Source: Microbacterium sp. SL75 (GTDB lineage: Bacteria > Actinomycetota > Actinomycetes > Actinomycetales > Microbacteriaceae). Taken from it: a stretch of 64,000 nucleotides of DNA. A program made the position numbers and the translations under genes. This document shows, piece by piece, positions 35,427-44,831 of this stretch; position 1 is the stretch's first letter, and each line of letters starts with the position of its first letter. Location: NCBI RefSeq assembly GCF_026625865.1, contig NZ_CP113067.1, positions 2,480,001 to 2,544,000 on the forward strand. The letters run 5' to 3'. Below the pieces are notes generated by a model. That model saw only the letters and a list, made by a program, of their open reading frames with translations, was not told the DNA's origin and ran no database searches.

Positions 35427-36940
35427 CCGACCTCTCCACCCTCACCAGCTGGCACGCCGACTGGAAGGGACTGCGCGTCGTCGTCCTCGGTCTCTCGGTG
35501 ACCGGTTTCTCCGTCGCCGACACCCTCGCCGAGCTCGGCGCCGAGGTGCTCGTGGTGACCGAGCGGGCGGATGCCGAGTACTCCCGCCTCCTCCCGGTGC
35601 TGGGCGTGAATCTGCACGAGGGCCCGCTCGAGACCGTGCCCGCCGAGATGGCCGACTTCGCACCCGAGGTGGTCGTGGCATCCCCGGGCTTCCCCCCGCA
35701 CCACCCCGTGATCGCGTGGACGCAGGAGCGGGGCATCGCGCTGTGGGGCGACGTCGAACTCGCGTGGCGCGTGCGCGACAAGGTCGTGCGGGCCGACGGG
35801 CGCCCCGCCGACTGGGTGCTGATCACCGGCACGAACGGCAAGACCACCACGACGCGCCTGACCGCCGAGATGCTCATGACCGCGGGTCAGCGGGCGGTTC
35901 CGGTGGGCAACATCGGAACCCCCGTGCTCGACGCGGTGCGCGACCCGAGCGGCTTCGACGTCTTCGTCGTCGAGCTCTCGAGCCACCAGCTCTGGTACTT
36001 GAACCTGCAGACCGGCTCCGACGCGCTGTCGCCGCACTCCTCGGTGTGCCTCAACCTCGCGGACGACCACCTCGAGTGGCACGGCGGTGCTGACGCGTAC
36101 CGGTCGGCGAAAGCCGGCGTCTACGCTCGTACGCGGGTGGCCTGCATCTACAACAAGGCGGACGTCGCCACCCGCGAGATGGTCGAGGACGCCGAGGTGA
36201 TCGAGGGCGCTCGCGCCATCGGCTTCGACCTCGGTGTCCCCGGCCCCAGCGACCTGGGCGTGGTCGACGGCATCCTCGTCGATCGGGCGTTCCTCGAGGA
36301 ACGTGCCACCTCCGCTCTCGAACTCACGACGGTGGCCGACCTCGCCGAGCGGGGGCTCGCGGCCCCCCACATGGTCGCCAACATCCTCGCCGCCTCGGCG
36401 CTCGCGCGCTCCCTCGGCGCGAGCCCCGCGCACATCCACGACACGCTCGAGCGCTTCCGCCTCGACCCGCACCGCATCCAGGTCGTCGGAGTCCACCGGG
36501 GGGTGACCTGGGTCGACGATTCCAAGGCGACGAACCCCCACGCGGCGGCCTCGTCGCTCGCGGCCTATCCCGGCGCCGTCTGGGTGGTCGGGGGGCTCCT
36601 CAAGGGCGTCGACCTCGGCGACCTCGTCCGTGCTCGTGGCGCGTCGGTGCGAGCGGTCGTCGTGATCGGCACCGAGCGCGACGAGATCGTGACGGCGTTC
36701 GAGCGACACGCCCCGGCGGTGCCGCTGTTCGAGGTCGACCACGCCGAGACTGAAGACGTCATGGCCCGGGTCGTCGAACTGGCGGCGGGTGTGGCCCGGG
36801 ATGGAGACACCGTTCTCCTGGCTCCCGCGGCGGCATCCTTCGATCAGTTCGCGTCCTACTCCGACCGCGGCGACCGTTTCGCCGAAGCGGTGCAGGTGTG
36901 GATCGCGGGCCACGACGGAGATTCTCGACCGCACGACTGA
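35423..36940 (+). CDS. murD: UDP-N-acetylmuramoyl-L-alanine--D-glutamate ligase
   Basis: A 505-residue Mur ligase that adds D-glutamate to UDP-MurNAc-L-Ala. A Rossmann-like N-domain (VVVLGLSVTGFSVADTL) binds UDP-MurNAc-Ala, the P-loop ITGTNGKTTTT lies near residues 133-143, and the C-terminal WVDDSKATNPHA near 365-376 is the MurD signature. The ATG at 35423 overlaps the mraY stop as ATGA; an in-frame ATG at 35408 would add five residues. ftsW starts 10 bp downstream. Confidence 0.95.
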   Translation: MTDLSTLTSWHADWKGLRVVVLGLSVTGFSVADTLAELGAEVLVVTERADAEYSRLLPVLGVNLHEGPLETVPAEMADFAPEVVVASPGFPPHHPVIAWTQERGIALWGDVELAWRVRDKVVRADGRPADWVLITGTNGKTTTTRLTAEMLMTAGQRAVPVGNIGTPVLDAVRDPSGFDVFVVELSSHQLWYLNLQTGSDALSPHSSVCLNLADDHLEWHGGADAYRSAKAGVYARTRVACIYNKADVATREMVEDAEVIEGARAIGFDLGVPGPSDLGVVDGILVDRAFLEERATSALELTTVADLAERGLAAPHMVANILAASALARSLGASPAHIHDTLERFRLDPHRIQVVGVHRGVTWVDDSKATNPHAAASSLAAYPGAVWVVGGLLKGVDLGDLVRARGASVRAVVVIGTERDEIVTAFERHAPAVPLFEVDHAETEDVMARVVELAAGVARDGDTVLLAPAAASFDQFASYSDRGDRFAEAVQVWIAGHDGDSRPHD

Positions 36941-36950
36941 GGGGACTCGC

Positions 36951-38204
36951 GTGACCACGACGGCACCTCCTCCGCGGCGCACATCCGGCGAACCCGAACG
37001 CACCGGGCTCGCCGCCCGTGTCTCCCTGGGCCGGGCGTTCCGGCCCGTGCCCAGCGAGTTCCTGCTCATCACCTCCGCCGCGCTCCTGCTGACCGGTTTC
37101 GGTCTCGTGATGGTGCTGTCGGCGACCTCGGCTCTCGACGGCGCGCAGAACCCCTTCGAGCACGTGATCAAGCAGGGCGTCTTCGCCGTCATCGGCGTCC
37201 CGCTGATGTTCGTCCTCAGCCGAGCACCCCTGCGCTTCTGGAAGCGCATGGCGTGGCCCGCGCTGATCCTCGCGACCCTGTTCCAGCTGCTGGTGTTCAC
37301 CCCCCTGGGCATCTCGGCGAACGGCAACCGCAACTGGATCAATCTCGCGGGCATCCAGGCTCAGCCGGCGGAGTTCCTCAAGCTGGCTCTCGCGCTCTGG
37401 CTCGGCTACGTGCTGTACCGCAAGCAGACGCTGCTGGGGGACTGGCGGCACGTGTTCATCCCGATCGTTCCGGTCTTCGCTCTCGTCGTGGCCACCGTCA
37501 TGGGCGGCAAGGACCTGGGGACGACGATGATCCTCGTGCTCGTCCTGCTGGGGGCTCTGTTCTTCTCGGGCGTGAAGCTGCGCATCTTCGTGCTGCCGGC
37601 CCTCGCGGCCGTCGGCGCCATCGCCCTGTTCGCCATCACGAGCGCCGACCGCATGCGCCGCATCATGAGCTTCCTCGATCAGGACTGCATCGCCAACTAC
37701 CTCGGCGACTGCTATCAGCCGCTGCACGGGATCTGGGGTCTCGCCGCCGGCGGGATCTTCGGTGTCGGCCTCGGCAACTCCGCCGAGAAGTACGACTGGC
37801 TTCCGGCCGCGGCGAACGACTACATCTTCGCGATCGTGGGCGAGGAACTCGGACTCATCGGCTGCGTCGTGGTCCTCCTCCTCTTCGGCCTCTTCGCCGT
37901 CGGCGCTTTCCACATCATCCGCCGCACCGACGACCCCTTCGTGCGCATCGTCGCGGGCGGCATCACGATCTGGATCGTCGGCCAGGCCATGATCAACGTC
38001 GCGGTGGTGCTGCGCGTGTTCCCCGTGCTGGGTGTGCCGCTGCCGTTCATGTCCCAGGGGGGGACGTCGCTGCTGTCGGTGCTGATCGGGTGCGGCGTGT
38101 TGCTGTCCTGCGCACGGACGCTGCCGGATCGCCGCGCGGTGAGCGAGGCGCCCCCGCGCACGGCGCGCCGGGCCGCGGCATCCGCCCGCCGTCCGCGCGG
38201 CTGA
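36951..38204 (+). CDS. ftsW: septal peptidoglycan polymerase FtsW
   Basis: A 417-residue SEDS-family glycosyltransferase with ten predicted transmembrane helices, working with FtsI to polymerise lipid II at the septum. Family segments include GNRNWINLAGIQAQPAEFLK near 125-144, MGGKDLGTTM near 184, the catalytic-region NSAEKYDWLPAAANDYIFAI near 280, and the C-terminal GVPLPFMSQGGTS near 361-373. The GTG start follows a Shine-Dalgarno (gagggga). A basic Arg/Ala tail ends the protein. No separate RodA is in the window. Confidence 0.95.
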   Translation: MTTTAPPPRRTSGEPERTGLAARVSLGRAFRPVPSEFLLITSAALLLTGFGLVMVLSATSALDGAQNPFEHVIKQGVFAVIGVPLMFVLSRAPLRFWKRMAWPALILATLFQLLVFTPLGISANGNRNWINLAGIQAQPAEFLKLALALWLGYVLYRKQTLLGDWRHVFIPIVPVFALVVATVMGGKDLGTTMILVLVLLGALFFSGVKLRIFVLPALAAVGAIALFAITSADRMRRIMSFLDQDCIANYLGDCYQPLHGIWGLAAGGIFGVGLGNSAEKYDWLPAAANDYIFAIVGEELGLIGCVVVLLLFGLFAVGAFHIIRRTDDPFVRIVAGGITIWIVGQAMINVAVVLRVFPVLGVPLPFMSQGGTSLLSVLIGCGVLLSCARTLPDRRAVSEAPPRTARRAAASARRPRG

Positions 38205-38239
38205 GCGCGCGCTCGCCTTTCGGCCGCGCTCGACGTGGT

Positions 38240-38245
38240 TAGGGT
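38240..38245 (+). promoter_or_regulatory. -10 element for leaderless murG, internal to the dcw cluster
   Basis: TAGGGT is followed by cgaaca and the murG GTG at 38252. It suggests an extra promoter inside the cluster, separating murG-murC-ftsQ from the upstream genes. Confidence 0.5.
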
Positions 38246-38251
38246 CGAACA

Positions 38252-39325
38252 GTGACGACTTACCTCCTCGCCGGCGGCGGCACCGCCGGACACGTGAACC
38301 CCCTGCTCGCGGTCGCCGACGGCCTTCGTGCGCGCGACGGCGCCGCCGATGTCCTCGTCCTCGGTACGCGCGAGGGCCTCGAGTCCCGTCTGGTCCCGCT
38401 GCGCGGCTACGAGTTGCTCACCGTCGCCAAGGTCCCCTTCCCGCGCCGACCGAACGGGGCAGCCGCGGCGTTCCCCGTGCGGTTCCTGCGCGCGGTCGCC
38501 CACGTTCGCCGCTTCATCCGCTCGCGCGGAGTGGACGTCGTCGTCGGGTTCGGCGGGTACGCCGCTGCGCCTGCCTACGTGGCGGCTCGGCGCGAACGCG
38601 TGCCGTTCGTCGTGCACGAGGCCAACGCCCGGCCCGGCCTGGCCAACGTGCTGGGCGCCCGTGGCGCGGCGGGCGTCGGTGTGGCCTTCGAGGGCACGCC
38701 GCTACGCGGAGCGCGCGAGGTCGGGATGCCGTTGCGCCGAGAGATCGTCGAGCTCGACGCCCCATCACGCCGTGCCGAGGCGGCTGTGCATTTCGGGCTC
38801 GACGCCGCGCGCCCCACGCTCCTGGTCTTCGGCGGGTCGCTCGGCGCCCTGCGCCTGAACACCGCATTCGGCGGAGCGTGGCGCGACGTCCTCGACGCGG
38901 GCTGGCAGCTGCTTCACGTCACGGGGCAGAACTCCGATCTGCCCGACCCGGGTGTCGCCGGCTACGCCGTCGTCCGCTACGTCGACCGCATGGATCTCGC
39001 CTTCGCCCTCGCCGATCTCGTCGTCTCCCGTTCTGGCGCCGCAACGGTCAGCGAGATCAATGCCCTCGGCATCCCGGCGGTGTACGTGCCCTACGCGGTC
39101 GGCAACGGCGAGCAGAGCCTCAACGCCGGCGCCTCCGTCCGCGCGGGCGCCGCACTGCTCATCCCCGACGCCGACTTCTCGCCCGAGCGCGTGCGCGCCG
39201 ACATCGTGCCGCTGCTGCGCGACGAGGATCGCCGCACCGCGATGCGCGACGCCGCCGCGCGCACCGGCATCCGCACGGGAACCGAGAACGTCATCGCCCT
39301 CATCGATGAGGCGCTCGGCGGCTGA
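38252..39325 (+). CDS. murG: UDP-GlcNAc transferase MurG
   Basis: A 357-residue GT-B glycosyltransferase that converts lipid I to lipid II at the inner membrane. The N-terminal glycine-rich loop AGGGTAGHVNP lies at 6-16 and the second loop in VVGFGGYAAAPAYVA near 93-107. The UDP-GlcNAc-binding region VSRSGAATVSEINALGIPAVYVPYA is near 255-280. GTG start with no clear Shine-Dalgarno but a TAGGGT box 6 nt upstream. A 247-bp gap with an inverted repeat separates it from murC. Confidence 0.95.
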   Translation: MTTYLLAGGGTAGHVNPLLAVADGLRARDGAADVLVLGTREGLESRLVPLRGYELLTVAKVPFPRRPNGAAAAFPVRFLRAVAHVRRFIRSRGVDVVVGFGGYAAAPAYVAARRERVPFVVHEANARPGLANVLGARGAAGVGVAFEGTPLRGAREVGMPLRREIVELDAPSRRAEAAVHFGLDAARPTLLVFGGSLGALRLNTAFGGAWRDVLDAGWQLLHVTGQNSDLPDPGVAGYAVVRYVDRMDLAFALADLVVSRSGAATVSEINALGIPAVYVPYAVGNGEQSLNAGASVRAGAALLIPDADFSPERVRADIVPLLRDEDRRTAMRDAAARTGIRTGTENVIALIDEALGG

Positions 39326-39370
39326 ACCCTCCGACCCGCCGCCGGCGTCACTCTCCGCCTGTGCCGTCGC

Positions 39371-39436
39371 GCGGAGTTCGTCGGCGACATGCCGGTTCGG
39401 GGTGTGTGCGGTCGGTGAGTCGTCCGAGAACTCCGC
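39371..39436. repeat. intergenic inverted repeat between murG and murC
   Basis: Arms gcggagttc (39371-39379) and gaactccgc (39428-39436) enclose 48 bp. The 247-bp murG-murC gap holds this element and no gene that I can support. Its build (outer arms, cggcgaca-type core) recalls the palindrome at 6045-6102. A TAAACT box at 39557-39562, 10 nt before the murC ATG, may be the murC promoter. Confidence 0.5.
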
Positions 39437-39572
39437 CTGACGGCCCGCCGCGGGCATCCGGCCCGCCCGGGTCTGCCCGACGGTCCGCCGCCGACGTCCG
39501 GCCTCGACCGCCCCGCCTCCCCAGCGCGCCGAGACCTTCGCTCAGGATCGGCGACGTAAACTCGCAAGCGCC

Positions 39573-40979
39573 ATGATCAGACCCGACCTGAGCCTCCCCA
39601 TCCCCGAGACGATCTCCTCCGCCCACTTCATCGGAGTGGGCGGTTCGGGCATGTCGGGACTCGCGCGCATGTTCCTCGACCGCGGGATCCGGGTCTCCGG
39701 CTCCGACCGCTCCGACAGTGCCGCTCTGCGGGATCTCGCCGCACGCGGTGCGGTCGTCCACGTCGGTCACGACGCCGCGCACCTGGGGGACGCCGACACG
39801 GTCGTGCACACCGGAGCGATCTGGCCCGAGAACCCCGAGTTCGTCACGGCCAAGGAACGCGGGCTGCACGTCATCCACCGCTCCCAGGCATTGCACTGGC
39901 TCATCGGCGGGCGCCGCCTGGTCTCGGTGGCCGGTGCTCACGGCAAGACCACCTCGACGGGCATGATCGTCACGGCCCTGCGCGCCCTCGACGTCGACCC
40001 CACGTTCGTCAACGGCGGCGTGATCGCCGACCTCGGAGCCTCGAGCGGCACGGGGAGCGACGACCTCGTCGTCATCGAGGCCGACGAGTCCGACGGCACC
40101 TTCGAGCTGTACGACACCTCCGTCGCCCTCATCACCAACGTCGACCCCGACCACCTCGACCATTACGGCTCGCGCGACGCCTTCGACGCGGCCTTCGCCC
40201 GGTTCGCGGATGCCGCGCGTGAGGCCGTGGTGATCTCGTCCGACGACGCCGGCGCTCGCTCCGTGCGCGAGCGCATCACGCACGCGAACGTCGTGACCTT
40301 CGGCGAGGATGCGGCGGCAGACGTGCGACTCAGCGGCATCCGGACCGACGGTCCCGTCGCTTTCACGCTCACCGCCGACGGCGAGAGCGTCGAGGTGCGC
40401 TTGCGCGTCCCCGGGGCCCACAACGCCGTCAACGCCGCCGGTGCGGTCGCCGTGCTCCGCGTGCTCGGCCACTCTCTCGTCGAGGCCGCGCGCGCCGTCG
40501 AGGGTTTCGGCGGCACGGTCCGCCGTTTCGAGCTGCACGGCGTGCAGCAGGGTGTCAGCGTCTACGACGACTACGCGCATCACCCCACCGAGGTCGCCGC
40601 CGCGCTCTCGGCCGCGCGCACGGTCGTCGGCGAGGGACGCATCATCGCGATCCAGCAGCCGCACACCTACTCGCGCACGCAGGAGATGTATCGCGAATTC
40701 GCCGAGGTGCTCGAGACCCACGCCGACCACACGGTCATGCTCGACGTCTACGGCGCGCGCGAAGACCCGGTGCCCGGCGTGACCGGCGAGCTGGTCAGCG
40801 GTGCCTTCGCCGATCCGACCCACGTGCACTACGTGCCCGACTGGCAGGCGGCAGCCGACTACACGGCCGGGATCGCCCGCCCCGGCGACTACGTCATCAC
40901 CCTGGGCTGCGGCAACGTGTACCAGATCATCCCGCAGGTGCTCGAGGCGCTGTCCCGCACCGAGGCCGCGGCGGTCTGA
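39573..40979 (+). CDS. murC: UDP-N-acetylmuramate--L-alanine ligase
   Basis: A 468-residue Mur ligase that attaches L-alanine to UDP-MurNAc, starting the stem peptide. The N-terminal nucleotide motif [15 protein letters not shown] lies near 18-32, the P-loop [11 protein letters not shown] near 112-122, EADESDGTF near 170 and the C-terminal [10 protein letters not shown] near 331-340, a MurC signature. The ATG is preceded by no strong Shine-Dalgarno. ftsQ starts 2 bp after its stop. Confidence 0.96.
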   Translation: MIRPDLSLPIPETISSAHFIGVGGSGMSGLARMFLDRGIRVSGSDRSDSAALRDLAARGAVVHVGHDAAHLGDADTVVHTGAIWPENPEFVTAKERGLHVIHRSQALHWLIGGRRLVSVAGAHGKTTSTGMIVTALRALDVDPTFVNGGVIADLGASSGTGSDDLVVIEADESDGTFELYDTSVALITNVDPDHLDHYGSRDAFDAAFARFADAAREAVVISSDDAGARSVRERITHANVVTFGEDAAADVRLSGIRTDGPVAFTLTADGESVEVRLRVPGAHNAVNAAGAVAVLRVLGHSLVEAARAVEGFGGTVRRFELHGVQQGVSVYDDYAHHPTEVAAALSAARTVVGEGRIIAIQQPHTYSRTQEMYREFAEVLETHADHTVMLDVYGAREDPVPGVTGELVSGAFADPTHVHYVPDWQAAADYTAGIARPGDYVITLGCGNVYQIIPQVLEALSRTEAAAV

Positions 40980-40981
40980 GC

Positions 40982-41914
40982 GTGAAGCGGCCCTCGCCCC
41001 TGCCGTCGACGTCGGAGTCCGCGCGCCGCCCCACGCCTCAGCGCTCCGCGGCGACGCGGCGTCCGGCCTCGGTCGACGACACCACGGCCCTCACGCCTCT
41101 GGATCGGTCGCGCGATGCCGGCTCGGGTGCGGGGGAGTCGGATGCCCAGGGAGCGGGTCTGCGCGACGTGTGGCGCGCCTCCCGGGCCCGGCGCCGGGCG
41201 CTCTCGGCCGAGGTGCGCCGGTTCACCGTGCGCCAGCGGCGTCGGAGGCGCGTGTGGATCGGGGCGATCTCGGCGTTCCTCGTCATGGCGCTCGGCACGG
41301 CGGGTGTGGCGTACAGCCCTCTGTTCTCGGTCGAGAAGGTCGACGTGGTCGGAACCTCGCAGCTCGACCCGGCAGCCGTCTCCGCCGCCCTGGGCGATCA
41401 GCTGGGTGTTCCCCTGGCGATGGTCGACGACAGCGCCGTCAAGGCGGCCCTGGTGCGCTTCCCCCTCGTGGAGTCGTACACGCTCGAGGCGCGTCCGCCG
41501 CACGATCTCGTCGTGCGCATCGTGGAGCGCACCCCGATCGGCGCGATGCAGTCCGCGGCGGGTTTCACGGTGGTGGATGCCGCCGGCGTCGCGCTATCGA
41601 CCACCCCCGACGCGCCCGCCGGTCAGCCCGTGCTCGACATCACCGGTGGCACCGCCTCGGCCGCCTTCCGGGCCGCAGGACGCGTGGTGCGCTCCCTTCC
41701 GGATGCCGTGCGGTCGCCGGTCACCGCGGTGTCGGCCTCGACGCCCGACGACGTGACGCTGACGCTCGGGGCGTCGGGGTCGAAGGTCGTGTGGGGCAGC
41801 GCCGACCGCTCCGCCGAGAAGGCCGTCGTCCTCGACCGTCTCATGCAGAAGAGCCCTCCGGATCGGGCGAAGGAATACGACGTGACCTCGCCCGAGGCGG
41901 GCGTCGTCCGCTGA
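40982..41914 (+). CDS. ftsQ: cell division protein FtsQ
   Basis: A 310-residue bitopic division protein. A long basic, disordered cytoplasmic N-tail (about 1-92, ending VRQRRRRR) leads into one transmembrane helix (about 93-115). A POTRA domain follows (FSVEKVDVVGTSQLDPAAV near 118-136 and RPPHDLVVRIVERTPIG near 170), then the FtsQ/DivIB beta domain. It bridges FtsL/FtsB to the septal enzymes. GTG start 2 bp after murC. The next gene is ftsZ; ftsA is absent, as usual in actinobacteria. Confidence 0.92.
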   Translation: MKRPSPLPSTSESARRPTPQRSAATRRPASVDDTTALTPLDRSRDAGSGAGESDAQGAGLRDVWRASRARRRALSAEVRRFTVRQRRRRRVWIGAISAFLVMALGTAGVAYSPLFSVEKVDVVGTSQLDPAAVSAALGDQLGVPLAMVDDSAVKAALVRFPLVESYTLEARPPHDLVVRIVERTPIGAMQSAAGFTVVDAAGVALSTTPDAPAGQPVLDITGGTASAAFRAAGRVVRSLPDAVRSPVTAVSASTPDDVTLTLGASGSKVVWGSADRSAEKAVVLDRLMQKSPPDRAKEYDVTSPEAGVVR

Positions 41915-41930
41915 TCTTCGAGGCGATAAT

Positions 41931-41949
41931 CCGACACGCCGCGTGTCGG
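41931..41949 (+). other. short hairpin after ftsQ
   Basis: An 8-bp perfect stem, ccgacacg (41931-41938) with cgtgtcgg (41942-41949), 16 bp beyond the ftsQ stop. It could partially terminate transcription entering ftsZ, consistent with ftsZ having its own promoters. Confidence 0.5.
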
Positions 41950-41985
41950 GCGGGCGGGGTCTCATCCGCCGCCTACGTTCGAGCT

Positions 41986-42033
41986 AAGGAATTGCATACC
42001 GGGCAATTCTTTAACCCTCAACATGAGGTTTAA
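41986..42033 (+). promoter_or_regulatory. two stacked inverted repeats upstream of ftsZ
   Basis: First, aaggaattgc (41986-41995) and gcaattcttt (42003-42012), 9 of 10 paired around a 7-bp centre. Second, ttaaccctca (42011-42020) and tgaggtttaa (42024-42033), 9 of 10 paired around aca. They share two bases and end 32 bp before the ftsZ ATG. The AT content is much higher than in the surroundings. A regulator site is likely; the FtsR-type MerR at 9016-9702 is a candidate ligand. A TAAAGT hexamer at 42030-42035 may be a -10. Confidence 0.65.
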
Positions 42034-42065
42034 AGTTTCGGGTTCGGGGACAAACGGAGGCCGGC

Positions 42066-43253
42066 ATGAGCCACAACCAGAACTACCTCGCCGTGATCAA
42101 GGTCGTCGGTGTGGGCGGGGGCGGCGTCAACGCCGTCAACCGCATGATCGAGCTCGGCCTTCGTGGCGTGGAGTTCATCGCGATCAACACCGACGCCCAG
42201 GCGCTGCTGATGAGCGACGCCGACGTCAAGCTCGACGTCGGTCGTGAGCTGACGCGCGGCCTCGGTGCCGGCGCCGACCCCGAGGTGGGGCGACGCGCCG
42301 CCGAGGACCACGCCGAGGAGATCGAAGAGGCGCTGCGCGGCGCCGACATGGTGTTCGTCACCGCGGGCGAGGGCGGCGGCACGGGCACCGGTGGTGCTCC
42401 CGTGGTCGCGAAGATCGCGAAGTCGATCGGCGCACTGACCATCGGTGTCGTGACCAAGCCCTTCTCGTTCGAAGGCCGCCGCCGTCAGAGCCAGGCCGAG
42501 GGCGGTGTGCAGCGCCTGAAAGAAGAGGTCGACACCCTCATCGTCGTCCCCAACGATCGCCTGCTCGAGATCAGCGACCGCGGCATCTCGATGATCGAGG
42601 CGTTCGCGACCGCCGACCAGGTGCTGCTCGCCGGTGTGCAGGGCATCACCGACCTGATCACGACCCCGGGTCTCATCAACCTCGACTTCGCCGACGTGAA
42701 GTCGGTCATGCAGGGAGCCGGCTCCGCCCTCATGGGCATCGGCTCCTCCCGCGGCGCCGACCGCGCCATCAAGGCCGCGGAGCTCGCCGTCGAATCGCCC
42801 CTGCTCGAGGCCTCGATCGAGGGCGCTCACGGTGTGCTGCTGTCGATCCAGGGTGGTTCGAACCTCGGCATCTTCGAGATCAACGACGCCGCCCAGCTGG
42901 TGAAAGAGGCCGCGCACCCCGAGGCCAACATCATCTTCGGAACCGTCATCGACGACACGCTCGGCGACGAGGTGCGCGTCACTGTCATCGCTGCCGGCTT
43001 CGACGGCGGCGAGCCGTCGCTGCGCATCGACGCGGTCGGCGCCCAGCGTCCCGTCTCGGCGCCCGTCGTGCCCGTCATCCCGGCCGACGACGTCGCTCGC
43101 GACCTCGACGCGGCCGAAGAGCAGAAGGCGGCGACGGAGCGCGCTCCCGAGCGTCGCCCTGAGCCTGCGCCGGTGACCGCCCGCGTGCCCGAGACCTCGT
43201 ACGACGGCGGCTACGCCGACGACGATCTCGACGTGCCCGACTTCCTGAAGTAA
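42066..43253 (+). CDS. ftsZ: cell division protein FtsZ
   Basis: A 395-residue tubulin-like GTPase forming the division ring. The N-terminal nucleotide segment [16 protein letters not shown] lies at about 12-27 and the tubulin signature [10 protein letters not shown] at about 103-112. The T7 synergy loop region is in [11 protein letters not shown] near 205-215. An acidic linker (about 320-385) ends in the conserved C-terminal peptide [10 protein letters not shown], the docking site for SepF, which is encoded two genes downstream. Strong Shine-Dalgarno (cggagg). A hairpin follows 11 bp after the stop, and paired inverted repeats lie upstream. No YfiH-type gene follows. Confidence 0.98.
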   Translation: MSHNQNYLAVIKVVGVGGGGVNAVNRMIELGLRGVEFIAINTDAQALLMSDADVKLDVGRELTRGLGAGADPEVGRRAAEDHAEEIEEALRGADMVFVTAGEGGGTGTGGAPVVAKIAKSIGALTIGVVTKPFSFEGRRRQSQAEGGVQRLKEEVDTLIVVPNDRLLEISDRGISMIEAFATADQVLLAGVQGITDLITTPGLINLDFADVKSVMQGAGSALMGIGSSRGADRAIKAAELAVESPLLEASIEGAHGVLLSIQGGSNLGIFEINDAAQLVKEAAHPEANIIFGTVIDDTLGDEVRVTVIAAGFDGGEPSLRIDAVGAQRPVSAPVVPVIPADDVARDLDAAEEQKAATERAPERRPEPAPVTARVPETSYDGGYADDDLDVPDFLK

Positions 43254-43264
43254 GAGCGAACGGT

Positions 43265-43306
43265 ACGACGAGCGGGTCCGGTCTCCACCGGGCCCGCTCT
43301 CGTCGT
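43265..43306 (+). terminator. imperfect terminator after ftsZ
   Basis: The segment beginning acgacgagcggg (43265) pairs imperfectly with one ending gctctcgtcgt (43306), giving a long GC-rich stem. It ends only 12 bp before the YggS start, so readthrough probably occurs. Confidence 0.6.
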
Positions 43307-43318
43307 CGAAGGAGCAGC

Positions 43319-44005
43319 ATGGACACCGCCCTGGCCGACCGCCTCGCCGCCGTCGACGAGCGCATCCGCGAAGCCGCCGAGGCCGCGAACCGCGACCCCG
43401 CCGAGATCACCCGCATCGTGGTGACCAAGTTCCACCCGGCATCCCTCGTCTCCGACCTGCACGCCCTCGGCGTGCGGCACGTCGGCGAGAACCGGCAGCA
43501 GGAGCTCACTGCCAAGCGCGCCGAGCTCGACGGCATCCCGGATCTCGTCTGGCACTTCATCGGCCAGGCGCAGACGAACAAGGCTCGGGCGGTGCGAGCG
43601 GGGGCGGATGCCGTGCACTCCGTCGACCGATCGCGGATCGCCGACGCGCTGCACGCCGCCGGTGCCGCGGGTGAGCTCCTCGACGTCCTCGTGCAGGTCA
43701 ACCTCACCGACGACCCGGGTCGCGGGGGAGTCGCTCCCGAGAGCGTGGAGGAACTCGCAGCGCACGTCGCGGGGCTGTCGACGCTGCGCCTTCGCGGTGT
43801 CATGGCCGTCGCCCCGCTCGACGAAGAACCCGCCCGCGCCTTCGAGCGACTGCACCGCTGCGCCGACGCGGTGCGCTCGGTCGTCGCCGACGCGCGGTGG
43901 ATCTCGGCCGGGATGACCGGAGATTTCCCCGAAGCGATCGCAATGGGCGCGACACACCTGCGGATCGGCTCCGCAATCACGGGCCCGAGGCCCCCGCGCG
44001 ACTAG
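43319..44005 (+). CDS. YggS-family pyridoxal phosphate homeostasis protein
   Basis: A 228-residue single-domain PLP-binding protein of the YggS/PROSC (COG0325) family, with the fold of alanine racemase's N-terminal barrel. The PLP Lys is in [12 protein letters not shown] near residue 36, and the family motifs [10 protein letters not shown] near 57-66, [11 protein letters not shown] near 79-89 and [22 protein letters not shown] near 197-218 are visible. It controls PLP and amino-acid balance in other bacteria. Its place between ftsZ and sepF is conserved across actinobacteria. Shine-Dalgarno ggagcag. Confidence 0.93.
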   Translation: MDTALADRLAAVDERIREAAEAANRDPAEITRIVVTKFHPASLVSDLHALGVRHVGENRQQELTAKRAELDGIPDLVWHFIGQAQTNKARAVRAGADAVHSVDRSRIADALHAAGAAGELLDVLVQVNLTDDPGRGGVAPESVEELAAHVAGLSTLRLRGVMAVAPLDEEPARAFERLHRCADAVRSVVADARWISAGMTGDFPEAIAMGATHLRIGSAITGPRPPRD

Positions 44006-44036
44006 CCTCGGACCAGACGAGCGAACGGAGGATGCG

Positions 44037-44507
44037 ATGTCGAACCCCCTCAAGAAGACGATGGTGTACCTGGGCCTCGCCGACGAGGAAGAGACCTACG
44101 AGGAGACCGCGCCGCAGCCCATGGCGCGCAAGCAGCCCACCGCTGCCGCTCCCCTCGAGAAGTCCGCGCCGGTGACCCCCCTGCACCGTCCCGCCGTGGT
44201 GCGCCAGCCCGCGGCCGGACCCGTGAGCGAGATCCTCACGGTGCACCCCAAGCAGTACCGCGATGCGCAGACGATCGCCGAGAACTTCCGCGAGGGAATC
44301 CCGGTCATCATCAACCTGTCGCAGATGAGCGACGCCGACGCGCGCCGCCTGATCGACTTCGCGAGCGGTCTCTCGCTCGGGCTGTACGGTCGCATCGAGC
44401 GGGTCACGAGCAAGGTCTTCCTGCTCTCGCCCGAGAACATCGCCGTGTCCGGCGATGGTGCGATCGCGCAGGCCGACCCTGAAGCTGCGCCCTTCGCGTC
44501 CCAGTAA
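44037..44507 (+). CDS. sepF: cell division protein SepF
   Basis: A 156-residue FtsZ-membrane tether. The amphipathic N-terminal helix [14 protein letters not shown] (1-14) is the membrane anchor. A disordered Ala/Pro linker follows, then the SepF core (about 65-145), with [28 protein letters not shown] near 72-98 and [20 protein letters not shown] near 104-123. In actinobacteria lacking FtsA and ZipA, SepF is the main anchor for FtsZ through its C-terminal peptide. Shine-Dalgarno cggagg; yggT follows after 2 bp. Confidence 0.95.
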   Translation: MSNPLKKTMVYLGLADEEETYEETAPQPMARKQPTAAAPLEKSAPVTPLHRPAVVRQPAAGPVSEILTVHPKQYRDAQTIAENFREGIPVIINLSQMSDADARRLIDFASGLSLGLYGRIERVTSKVFLLSPENIAVSGDGAIAQADPEAAPFASQ

Positions 44508-44509
44508 CA

Positions 44510-44812
44510 GTGGCCGTTCTGAGCCTCGTCGGCTCCATTCTCAGCGCGATCCTGTTCATCTTCATCGTGCTCCTGCTCGCGCGCCTCGTGCTCGAGTACA
44601 TCCCGATGTTCAACCGTGAATGGCGTCCACGCGGCGTCACGCTGGTGTTGGCAGAGATCGTTTACACCGTGACGGACCCGCCCATCAAGCTGATCCGTCG
44701 CTTCATCCCACCCCTGCGCATCGGGGGGATCGCGATCGATTTCGGTTTCGCGATCGTGATGTTCGTCTGCTTCATGCTTCTGAGTGTGACGCGGTCCCTC
44801 GCGGCCGTGTGA
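44510..44812 (+). CDS. YggT family membrane protein
   Basis: A 100-residue membrane protein with two hydrophobic segments (about 1-25 and 72-98) and a central TVTDPPIKLIRRFIPPLRIGGIAIDFG motif region near 44-72, the YggT signature. Function is not firmly established; links to division and to membrane stress have been proposed. The GTG start lies 2 bp after sepF, the usual sepF-yggT-divIVA order. Confidence 0.9.
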   Translation: MAVLSLVGSILSAILFIFIVLLLARLVLEYIPMFNREWRPRGVTLVLAEIVYTVTDPPIKLIRRFIPPLRIGGIAIDFGFAIVMFVCFMLLSVTRSLAAV

Positions 44813-44831
44813 CTCTTCGCCGCCGCTTCTT

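Noticed and set aside
41942..42060. Riboswitch or structured RNA leader of ftsZ
   Set aside because: The inverted repeats are short, separate and palindromic, better explained as protein sites; no known riboswitch core is visible.
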